Source: Cheilinus undulatus | Lineage: Eukaryota; Chordata; Actinopteri; Labriformes; Labridae | Assembly: GCF_018320785.1 (NCBI RefSeq) | Contig: NC_054877.1 | Location: forward strand, 34,804,151-34,868,150 | Reading direction: 5' to 3' | DNA length: 64,000 nucleotides | Part shown: one piece after another, positions 37,901-47,251 of the stretch | How positions within the stretch are numbered: position 1 is the stretch's first letter | How the letters are laid out: each line of letters starts with the position of its first letter | Made by a program: the position numbers and the translations under genes | The notes under the pieces: generated by a model | The model's database searches: none | What the model was told of the DNA's origin: nothing | What the model saw: only the letters and a program-made list of their open reading frames with translations

Positions 37901-40900
37901 GAATTTGTTTGGGAACAAAATCCTATAGAAGGTGAAGTCTGAGTTTACCTTTTTTTTGTTTGTCGTTATTAATATTCAAAACCAATCTTTTAATAATCAT
38001 TCTCAACACTTTTAACACCTTTAACACTTGCTTTTCTCTGTCTTCCCCTCTTCACACTTTTTTTTCATGTTTGGTCTGAACTTTTCCTGTTAACATTCAA
38101 AATCTAAGCTGAAATCAGATGACCACTGTGTCAATAAAGGGATTTGTGCAACAATTTTTTAAAAACCAAACCTTGGTTGGGGCGCATGGGTGTCTCATGT
38201 ACACCGACGGCCCGGGTTTGAATCTGGCCTGAGGTCCTTCACCGCATGTTTCTCCCCCGCTCTCGTCTCTGTTTCTGACTCTATCCACTGTCCTCTATCA
38301 AATAAACGCACAAAAATGCCAAAAAATAAATAAACAAACCTTGGGGTTTTTTGCCTTAATTGGAGAGGATAGCTGAAGAGGGACAGGAAATGAGGAGGGA
38401 AAGAGTAGTCTCTACACATTCACCTGCTTTACCTGCTGAGCTAAACTAATGCCCAAAACAGCTTAAAGGGAACTTTGCTATTTGATGACTGCTTGTGTCG
38501 CTGATCATATTGGGCGCTTAGGGGCAGTCCCCATGGTTCAAGTTTATGAGTATCTGCAAAAGTTTTTCATATCATATCTGCGTTTTACTCAATACTGAAC
38601 AGCCATTCTTTTTTGAAAGCGAGTCTCGGAGTGAACAAGTACATGCAGTATATTCACCACCCATTGTGTCTCTTTCTATACATCCAAGCGCTTCTTTTCT
38701 GAAACTGTCATGTCATAGCCCCCTCAACCCACATACACTAAACACCGCCAACAGCAACAGTAATGGCAGATTACAGGACTGTGTTTGTGCAGCAGAAGCT
38801 ACTGAGCTTCGTTTGGCTCTTACACCAAAATCTTTTGATCCTCTACAACAACCGTGAGCAACAAATAGTCACTGAGAACAGCTCCACAATCTTCTCTGTT
38901 TTGATGTATTTCTGTGGTAGCGTTACAGCGCCACGTACATGCCTGGCATACATACTACAGCGTTTTCGGTGGTTTCATGCTTACACAGACATTTCTTTAA
39001 ACAGTGCCATGTTTACAGAAAACTTTTTTAAAATGAAAAAGGAATAGAGCCTTATGTGTGGGCAAGGCCTTAGTTCATTTACTTTCTGTGGCCGCAGATC
39101 AGATTACAGTTGATTTGACTGTGCAAAGATGTGTGCTTCGTCTCGTGGTGATGCTGGTTTTAAACTGTCTGTGGAAAGAAGGGACATTCTTAATCCAACA
39201 GTACACCCACTCTTAATCTACTAGTCTTTTATCTTTCTTTAAAAGCCAAACATTTCAGCTGTCTTCTTATCCACTTGTTTTTCTGCAGTGTTCTGAGATT
39301 TCCTGACTTCTTTGTGTGTTTCTGTAGTTTGGCTACTCTCCAAGCCAGTGTCTTCATTTACAGTGTCTTGTCTGAGTAAAACTTCTGATTGGCTGAGTAG
39401 TGTGAATATGTAGCTACTGTATAGATGAGGGAAGCTGTGCATGACAAAATAGATAATCGCAAATGTAAAAAAAAAAGCTGCGCAGGTCAAAATAACATGT
39501 GGGTGCGAGTCTGGCAAAGACAGCACCAGACTGCAGTTTACCAGTAAGTGATGTAAGGACTGAAACTTTAAGTTTAAGACAAATAAAAACACATTAAACC
39601 TTGGTGCCAGTTTTTAACTTTTATCAACCAAGTAAATAATCAAGGATTTTCCTTTTCTCTGATGCAGAGCAGATTAAGGTAGCTTTTACTCATAAAGAAG
39701 CTTCACATTTTGAAACAAGTCCATGATTATCACAGATTAGTTTTCTGTTCATTTCCTCATTGATTTAACGCTTAGTTCTATTTTTGTTCTGGAGCTTGCT
39801 CAAGCAGAACCCTGTTGTTTGATACACGAGTTACTGAATCCCTGCCATCTCCTCAGACATTGTTTGAGAGCTGACTGCCTGAAGGCCTTACTCTTTATTT
39901 TTTATTTTTTGTGAGTGTGTATTTGTTGTGTTAATATAGAACATCTTTGAGCTTCGTTACGCACACAAACTTAATTTCAGATGCTTGTATTTCAGGTGTT
40001 GAACTGATGAAAAACCTTTTTCTGTTTTTATATTTCAGAGGCCTGTTGGAGCTTTGATTGATGCAGCAGAGACGGAAGCAGACTCACACACTCTGTACCA
40101 CAAGGTGCTTGCAGCTATTAAAATATTCAGTGTTAATCTGTATAGAACAGCCAGTGTCAGAAAAGTGGAGGATTTATTAGAGCTCGTGATGTTAAAAATT
40201 GTACATTTACTTCCTAAAGGCCAACCCTGACGAGTCCAGCGACCACCACTTCCGCAAACCAGCCAACGACATCACATCTCAACTGGAGATCAACTTTGGA
40301 GACCTGGGCCGCCCTGGCCGCGGGCGTGGGGGAGCTCGTGGGGGCAGGGGAGGCCGCGGAGGGGGAGGCAGCAGGACAGCACGCGGGGGAGGACGCTCCG
40401 AAAAGGTAACAATAACTGCTGTTGTCACTGCAAACAATAAAGGTTTAGTGCTCCTCACAAAAGCTTCAGCCCAGACACTGAACCGGCTGTAAAAGCACTG
40501 AGTTGGAAAAGCTGCAGAGAAACACACATCCCTGAAATAACAGACCAGTGACCACATGATGCTACACCCACACACGCTGACCTCATGTCAGCCATGAGCC
40601 CAGTCGAGTACTTATGGTGCTTAGGTGATTAAATCACTTTGTCTTAGAAATAATTAAATAAATAGTGCAACGAAATGTACAAAGGTTTGGCATCAGAATC
40701 AAACTCAGGTAATAGTATGTGACACTTTCTTTTCAGTATTTACTAAACCTAAATTTGAAACTTAGAGTTCCCTTATTTCATACAAGGTTTCATTTAATCT
40801 ACAATCAGTCTACAATCAGACTCTCTTAAGGAGCAACCAACTTTCAGACCTATTGCCTTTGAGGAAAATTAAGCTAATACATACCGTTTCTTTAATGACC

Positions 40901-43625
40901 TTAAGCAAAGTTGTAGTTAAATTTAGTTGAACATGTTTAAAAGCATGGAGCTGTCTAGTAATGAGTTTGCCACATATTAATTTCAGCTTCATCGGTAGAC
41001 ACTTAAAATGCTTCCTATGCAAGCAATTGTTGTTTTAGCTGAAGTTAACATTTGGAAATATGATTTATTAAAGGACTTGTCTCACTAACATAGATTATAA
41101 TCAAAGTGAATAAAGTCAAGCAATTAAAATATAATTTTAGTATCTATTGTACTTGAGATAATTCAGTTAATTTATTTCCTGCATTATTTTACTTGTAGCT
41201 TGGGCCTTAGATTTGGGGGACAATATTATAGGCAGGATGTCAATATTAGCTTAAAAAGTTAGGTATTGTTATCTGTAAATAAATACAACTGATTCTGTAA
41301 ATGTCAATCTACATAAGCTTTATAAATTAGCAATATGTACAAATAAGCTTGTGGAGTTTTAAAAGGACCAACAGACGGGACGCAGGTGGCCGAGTGGTTG
41401 GGGCACGCGCCCCGTGTGCGCGGGCAGCCTGGGTTCGGGTCCGGCCTGAGGCCCTTTGCTGCATGTCTTTCCCCTGCTCTCATCCCTGTTTCTGACTCTA
41501 TCCACTGTCCTCCTCTGTCAAATAAAGGCACAAAAATGCCCAAAATAATTTAAAAAAAAAAAAGGACCAACAGACCTGCATTAGCTTAAGTCTTTTTCTT
41601 TGTTCATTCTCATTCTTAAACTTAAAACTTTGGTCCTGTAGAAACCTTTTCAAGTTTAAGGATGAACAAAGAAACAAACTTAAGCCTTTATTAACACACT
41701 TTTAAGTCTGAACTACATTTATATTTCATTTATCATTTTTCAGTTGCAATGGCGATCTGCACATGCACAACAGCCTCATCACAAGTTTGTGCAATATTAG
41801 TCAGGTGGCCTAAGGCACATTACTACAACTTCTGTGCTCTGGGTTTTTTTTTTCCCCATTTCTTTGACTAGCCTGCATTTCAGTGAGACATGAGAGCAGA
41901 GGAGACCATGCAGAGAGCAGGCAGAGTCTGTCTCCTCCTGAATTTAAGTCAGGCTACAGCCAACCTTGCTTGTCACTACTCTGTTATGCTAGGCCGGTAC
42001 TAGGTGAGTGACTTCCCACTATAAACGGCACCTCGTCCCAGTTCTCGTTGATATAAGGTCCGTTCACGGTATGGATGTGCAAGTTCTTACCTCCGCCAAG
42101 GAGGTTATGTGATCAGCAGGGTTTGTTAGTTTGTTTGTTAGCAACAAAACTCAAAAAGTTATGGACGGATTTTGGTGAAATTTTCAGGAAATGTCAGAAA
42201 TGGCATAAGGAAGAACTGCTTAGATTTTGGGAGTGATCCAGATCACCGTCTGGATCCAGGAATTTTTTAATGGATTCTTTATTATTGGGAGATAGGGCTA
42301 ATGGCAGAGGTCTGCGCTCTCCAAGAGCTGTTTTAGTTTATTTTATAGTTTTAGTTTGTTCTCTGCAGTGTGACAGTCACAGCAGCTCAGCCCTGTGAGC
42401 ATTACACCAGTTTAGGTCATGGGCCTCATCATGCCGTCTTAACAAGAATGTCACTGGTGGGAAGTTAAATGTTAAATTTATAAAGAAAAATGTCGCTCCG
42501 TCCACCTGCTCTTTTTTCCCTCTCATTCTCCTTGTCTGTCTTTGTGTCAGAGCTGCTGTCAGAGAGCTGCACATTGTGATTTTTGAAGTCTTGCATAAAA
42601 ACCCAATATGAAAAACTGTTCTGTTGTAAATCAATTGAGTGTACATAAAAAGCATTTCATTTATCTGTTTTGATTTTTTTTTAATTTAAATCAAGAAGAG
42701 GAGAAACTATTGCAATGTCATTTTTTCTGACATCGTTTAGCACTAATTTCTGTATCGGCAAGGCAGATGTCCACCCTAATTTCACTGCCTGCTTTTAGCA
42801 CTATGCAACTTATTTACTGTCACATGGCAATAGGAAAGGTTCCAAACTTACAAAGCTGTCTCAACTAGTATGGAAGAAACTACCCGTCCAATGTAACCAT
42901 TTGGCCATGGACTGTAGTCAATATGTCCACAGTTGAATATACATTGACATACACCACTTGCAGACAGTTTGCCCACATTTGACTCTGCAAACAACCGGCT
43001 GAAGATGCTAGCAAAGTCCTGTGATATTCCTGTACCTTGTCAGTCACCAGGGTGCTTTGGCTTCTCACAACGTCTGTGCTTTCTTTACCACCCTCTCTGT
43101 CAACAATAAGATGCTGTCTTTGAGAAGGCACAATAGCACTTGGTGTATTTTGCAAAAGTGCTGTTGCACTCAGAGACCTTTGCCAGGTGCCAAAGCACCC
43201 AAAACCAAAATGCTACATGTTGTTACAGTAAATCCAAGGTTTCATACTGCTGTCTTTGTAACCAACAGACTAAAAATCCAAGATGTTCAGTTTATAATTA
43301 GATTAAAACAACAAATCATCAAATTTTCCACCAATAATTTGTCTGTTCAGTAGTGTTTTTTAAATCTTTTTGTGTAATTCTGTTTACTCATTTAATCCCG
43401 AACTTTGTCCGCGAGGGAAATTATTTGCCTTTCCTGTAAAAGTCAGTTGGGGTAAATACAAACCAAAAAAATGTCACTTTTAGACTGGAAAAATACATGT
43501 ACTGCAGCAGCTTGTTATGAGCATTGTTAACCTTTTCTTATTTTTGTGCCTCTTTGTCCCACCAGGCTAGTGGAGTGTCAGTTCCTAATGTGGATGATCC
43601 TGAGGCCTTCCCAGCTTTGGCCTAA
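28933..43625 (+). CDS. serbp1: SERPINE1 mRNA-binding protein 1 (complete, 9 coding exons)
   Basis: Coding exons: 28933-29188, 30607-30784, 31058-31198, 32103-32174, 35794-35868, 36134-36311, 40039-40104, 40220-40405, 43566-43625 (TAA). The product is 403 residues; human isoform 1 is about 408. Seen: N-terminus [20 protein letters not shown], nearly as in human; [11 protein letters not shown]; first RGG/RG box about 150-177; central [20 protein letters not shown] block; [19 protein letters not shown]; second RGG box about 353-381; C-terminus [11 protein letters not shown]. Largely disordered and basic. Family knowledge: it binds mRNA and idle 80S ribosomes, often with eEF2, in the cytoplasm, and RGG arginines are methylated. 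HABP4 is the paralogue, but the sequence fits SERBP1 and so do the neighbours slc35d1 and mier1. The 66-base exon 7 is unusual, and the human 'SFSHYSGLKHEDKRG' stretch is absent. Confidence 0.96.
30141..30163. repeat. (TG)n microsatellite
   Basis: Eleven TG units in serbp1 intron 1. Confidence 0.95.
33717..33972 (+). repeat. Dispersed repeat 'CTCTGCCAAGGAGG', copy 1
   Basis: Starts ACCTCTGCCAAGGAGGTTAT and ends near GGCAGAGGTCTGAGATCTCC. It is near-identical over its length to 42087-42340, same orientation, with about a dozen substitutions and one 4-base indel by eye. Both copies sit in serbp1 introns. The type is widespread in fish genomes; probably a non-autonomous DNA element. Confidence 0.85.
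34339..34934. mobile_element. MITE with TTAA ends
   Basis: Left TTAAAGGGGACATATT and right AATGTGTCCCCTTTAA form a near-perfect inverted repeat, each including TTAA at the border (34339-34342, 34931-34934). About 600 bases, no coding sequence. TTAA targets suggest a piggyBac-type origin; this is inference. Confidence 0.65.
36925..37230. mobile_element. hAT-like MITE, copy B
   Basis: Same family as 4857-5112. 'tgtttccaaccatcacctaa' at the left pairs loosely with the reversed right end 'ttagatcagggtttcccaat'. The inner block 'tttaaccacctacaggga..gcgggggtccc' is shared. Confidence 0.5.
37437..37856. mobile_element. hAT-like MITE 'TAGGGATGCACAAT' family, copy 1
   Basis: Left TAGGGATGCACAATATT and right AATACTGTGCATTCCTA are inverted. 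Interior marks: 'agacctgccatcagctgaagt', 'actttaaagtgtgttt', 'tgtgttttaag'. Related copies are at 41200-41740 and 46265-46612. Confidence 0.65.
38177..38334 (+). mobile_element. tRNA-derived SINE with target duplication
   Basis: The 10-base duplication CAAACCTTGG flanks it (38167-38176 and 38335-38344). The head 'ggggcgcatgggtgtctc' is degraded. A B-box-like 'gggtttgaatctgg' and the tail 'tctgactctatccactgtcctc..aaataaacgcacaaaaatgcc' follow. Confidence 0.8.
38345..38450 (-). mobile_element. SINE-like fragment
   Basis: Contains 'ttgccttaattggagaggatagctgaagagggacaggaaatgagg', then 'ctgctgagctaaactaatgccc' (inverted tRNA-like head). Probably a second, older SINE family. Confidence 0.4.
40039..40104 (+). 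CDS. serbp1: Extra 22-codon exon of serbp1, phase 0 on both sides
   Basis: Bounded by 'tatttcag' and 'gtgctt'. It encodes [20 protein letters not shown] then HK, between SKSED and [14 protein letters not shown]. Human SERBP1, as I recall it, goes from SKSEE to HHFRKP through a short AHAEDSVMD stretch. Its length is a multiple of three and both borders fall between codons, so skipping keeps the frame: a likely alternatively spliced cassette. Confidence 0.7.
41200..41740. mobile_element. hAT-like MITE 'TAGGGATGCACAAT' family, copy 2, split by a SINE
   Basis: Sequence before 41376 ('gttttaaaaggaccaacagac') and after 41575 ('ctgcattagcttaagtctttttctttgttcatt') becomes continuous with copies 1 and 3 once the SINE at 41377-41560 is removed. 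Confidence 0.6.
41377..41560 (+). mobile_element. Well-preserved tRNA-derived SINE with target duplication
   Basis: Flanked by AAAGGACCAACAGAC on both sides (ending at 41376 and 41575). A-box TGGCCGAGTGG is at 41387-41397 and B-box GGTTCGGGTCC at 41432-41442. The family body and an A-rich tail follow. The best copy in the window and probably the youngest. Confidence 0.88.
42087..42340 (+). repeat. Dispersed repeat 'CTCTGCCAAGGAGG', copy 2
   Basis: Direct-repeat partner of 33717-33972, in the last serbp1 intron. It ends 'cagaggtctgcgctctcc'. Confidence 0.85.
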
Positions 43626-45800
43626 AGGGTTCCTTCCACCACCAGCCCACCCATCAGCCCTTCCGGGTCCCTCCTCTACGAGGCTTGCATGCTTACCACA
43701 TCTTCAAGTATATAAGAAAAGAAGAAGAAGAAAAAAAAAGATTTTAAATGACAAGAAAAGACTGTCATCCCATACCACTCACACCACCAGAGGACTAAAT
43801 TTTACCCATTTTAAAGGAGAACAAAAGACAAAAAAAAGGCGGAAAAAGGACCTCTTGTTACACTGAAGTTTTGTATTTAGGAACATGAAAGCAGGGATGT
43901 TTTCATACTTTTTCCCTTTTTTCAGAGATTATGCATACTTCATTGACTCTTTTTTTTCGCTGCTTGAATCACTGCATTTCTGCAATTAGGTTGAAGTGTG
44001 CGTATTAAGTCCCCCTAAAGCATTTGTGCTTTTCTTCCCTCCCCTTATGACTTCAGCTCAGTATTATGGGGTCATCTTAGAAAAGACTTTGTACTGGAGT
44101 TTTCCTCCCAGTAATACACACTGATGTGGTAGCACTACACTACATAGGAAACTTGTACTAGATATCTGAAGTATGGCTTAACATGCATTTAAAGTGTAAT
44201 TACTCTGACTCTGAGTATCCATCCTTTTGCGAGGCACAAATCCAGGATGGGTAACCAGGCGAAGTGACTTCCTACTAAGGCTTGGTATTTTTCTGCTTGT
44301 TGTGCAGTGAAAGTAAATGCCTCTTCTCCTTTTATTTTTTTCTTTTTCTGTTGATAGCTTGCCTTTTTTTCAGTGGACCAGTAGTTAGTAAAGCTTTGTA
44401 TCTCCTGATCCAGATGTGCTACCTGTGTTTTCAGGCTGTCCCAGGGCCCATTGTATATCTTTAGGCTGGTCCTTGTAGGTCATACGGACTGTGCTACTTG
44501 TTAACTTCAGGACCACTAAGCATTTTTTTGTTAAGGATGTGTGTGTGCTTGTGTGAATGTGTGTAGCAAAGTGTGAATGTGTGAATTTGACAGCTAGTTA
44601 CTTAGATTTTAAGTATTCCTCTGCAATGAACTTGCAATTCTCAAATGGTAAAGCGCGAGTTCTCGTGATTGTTGAAATCTAGGTGAGAATGATAGCTAGA
44701 CCATGGACATATCTTGCTCTTGGAGTATCTGTAACGTCTTTCAGATCTCAAAGCACTTGGTTTTATCAGCACCAGCCCTCTGAAGATTGTGTTTCTCCTC
44801 TTTCTGTGAACCATATTTGCTGTTTGTTTTTATTTTATTAGTGCAGCAGCACCAAATGCATAATTGTCTGAAAGAAATGTCAGCTGTCATCGTGGAACAA
44901 TCATGAGCTACAGAATGTAAAATAAGCTAATGATGCTTCGAGCCACCTGTGTCAGCATTTCCAGTGAACTTTTAATGAAGCGGGTATATTTCTCAATGGG
45001 TTGGGTTGGGATTTTAGGGGAGGGATTGCGGCCATGATGAAGTAAAATTCAAAGCTTTACACGCTGTGCTCTGCAAAGACTAGCTGGTGATGCACTGATA
45101 CAGACGGCTGGAGCCATGTTTTTTTCTTGTAGGACTGTTTGAGCCACATGACGGTGAAACTTTCTCTGCAAACATCCCTGTTCTAATAAATTGCTTTAGA
45201 GGTGTTACATGTACTCTGCTGATGGCTGTTGGGTTGTTTAAAATCAAAACTGTGATTTTAAAGTGTAAATGAATATGCTTTGGACTCCTCATTGCTTGAA
45301 GCACACTGAAGCTTTATGAAGAACTATAAACTCCAGATTTATTTGTTGGTTTTGGTGCCACCTGTAGACAATGCTGTTTTTTCTCTCTGCTGATTTAACT
45401 CTGTACGTCTGCAAGTCAGGTTTTTAGGGAAAAAAAATTCGGCTCTCTTTACAGTTAAATGTTCCTTTCACTTAAATCATACCTGTAGAAAATGTAAAAA
45501 GAGAAAGCAGTTGCTTCAGTGTTTCATTAGTTGCCTTGTCTTTTGCCTACCCTACAGATAAGGCGCTACAAGTAACTGTATAGACATGTGAAATCATGTT
45601 GCTGTTGTTTTTCTAAGTGAAAGAAAAATCACCAATGTCAATTTTATTGTGTTTCATAACCAGCTTAATGCTCCTAGCAGGACATTTAAGGATAATCTGA
45701 TATATATTTTTGAGGGACGTAAATGTTCCAAAAGGGTTTAATTTACTCAGTTTCCCCCATTCAGAACTACTTAATAAAAGAAATGTAGTATAAAACAGCT
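43626..45800 (+). other. serbp1: 3' untranslated region of serbp1
   Basis: A long non-coding stretch follows the stop without repeats. Candidate AATAAA signals are at 45185-45190 and 45773-45778, giving 3' UTRs of about 1.6 or 2.2 kb. Which one is used cannot be told from sequence. Confidence 0.45.
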
Positions 45801-47160
45801 GCCCTAAATCCTATATTTAATCCCCTGTTTTGCACTCCTGCACACTTAATTGCATAAAAGCATCTGCATCATTTTGGTAACAAAAAATTATTTTGTACTA
45901 TTCAGACAATGTGAAGGAGTTAGCCTGCAATTTTTGATGTCAAAGTTAAAAACTCTGAATGCTCCTTTACATAAACATGTAGCTACAGCTATGTAAGAAG
46001 TAAGAAAAATGCTTCGGCTGCTTATCCCTTATATTGCATGTAAAAAATATGGTTTAAATGTCAACTTATCGTAGAAAATATTTCTGCTGGGCCCATGAAA
46101 AATCAGTGTAGTAATGTTGGCATATGCACTTAATTCTAACCATTATGACTCCAAAATGAAACTGCAAAGACTCATGCAAGACATACCTATTTATGTAGCA
46201 CTATAGGTTCGTAAAGTATGTAGAAAAAAAAAAAAGAATACAGACTGTATTTATAAAAAAAAGTTAGGATGCATGATATTATCGGCATATATATATATAT
46301 ATATAAAAAACAGCGCATATATATATATATATATAATTTGTTGATATGGTCATATCAACAAATTGGTTTATTAAGTCTTGGGCTGGACTAGCAGACCTGC
46401 ATCAGCTGAAGTGTTTTCTTTATTCATCATCCCTTAAATTTTAAAGTGTGTTTGAGGAATGCAATTGGTTTGTCCTCAAACTTTAGTTTGTGTTTTAAGT
46501 GCTGAATTTCTGAACATTTCAATACCTGTATTGATACCAGCTAAAAAAAAAAAAAAGTGAATATTGGCATGTTGAATATCTGCTAAAATCCAATATTGCA
46601 CATCCCTACCAAATAAGACAAAGTTCTGAATATATCAAAATATTAAACTAAAACACATTGATTTTACAGTTTTATTATCTTTCAGTCATTAAAAGCAAAT
46701 AGGGCCCCTGCTTAGGGATTTTGTTTTTCCTTACAAAGTGAAATTGAAGCTTTTTTAGGCCTTCATTTGATTAAAGATTATACCAATTTTTATAAACATT
46801 TTAAGTCTCTTTCTGTGGTAGAGTGACTTCTCGGGACTTGGTTTTAACCTGCTAATACATGGTTAAATTCGTGATTAATGTTTAATGTGTGCTGCACAGA
46901 AAATGTGGTTTCCCTTTCATGAACAGAAATAAGTGATCTCGATCAAAAAAGTCACAAGAGCACAACTTTAAGAGGTCAGTCTCATAAGTCTCAGTTTAAA
47001 GTCTCTTCCACGTTTTATTTCTTGCAAGCAAGGAGCCTGCCTTTGATTTAATGTCAGTCATACACATACTTTGGCGACCAAGCTTTGCAGCGTCTCTGAA
47101 TGTTTACAATTTGCTGCGGAACGATGTGCATCTTCTGTCTACTTCCTCCTTCTTCTGAAG
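45801..47160. other. Spacer between serbp1 and slc35d1
   Basis: No gene seen. It holds a MITE copy (46265-46612) with AT microsatellites; otherwise AT-rich sequence. The mammalian genes usually found between these two (IL12RB2, IL23R) are not here. Confidence 0.6.
46265..46612. mobile_element. hAT-like MITE 'TAGGGATGCACAAT' family, copy 3, with AT microsatellites
   Basis: Left 'aggatgcatgatatt' and right 'caatattgcacatcccta' are inverted. 'agacctgcatcagctgaag' and 'attttaaagtgtgtttga' are shared with copy 1. Two (AT)n runs, about 46287-46305 and 46317-46336, have expanded inside it. Confidence 0.65.
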
Positions 47161-47170
47161 ACAGCCTGCC

Positions 47171-47194
47171 ATTGGATGATTTTGCGCATGCGCG
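47171..47194 (+). promoter_or_regulatory. slc35d1: CCAAT box and NRF1-type palindrome upstream of slc35d1
   Basis: ATTGG (inverted CCAAT) is at 47171-47175 and TGCGCATGCGCG at 47183-47194, about 60-70 bases before the start codon at 47252. The second contains the full GCGCATGCGC core bound by NRF1 in many vertebrate housekeeping promoters. Its use here is inferred. Confidence 0.5.
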
Positions 47195-47251
47195 CCATTA
47201 CCCATAGGCTTCCGTTGAACCGTCGTAGGGTGGCTTTTCATTACGTCAACG

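Noticed and set aside
38546-39047. Two overlapping open frames of about 100 codons in a serbp1 intron
   Set aside because: No recognisable domain or splice support; likely part of an unclassified degraded repeat.
41304-41543. Open frames and tRNA-like boxes taken as a possible tRNA gene
   Set aside because: A and B boxes are present, but the acceptor stem does not close and the body, A-rich tail and target duplication show a SINE.
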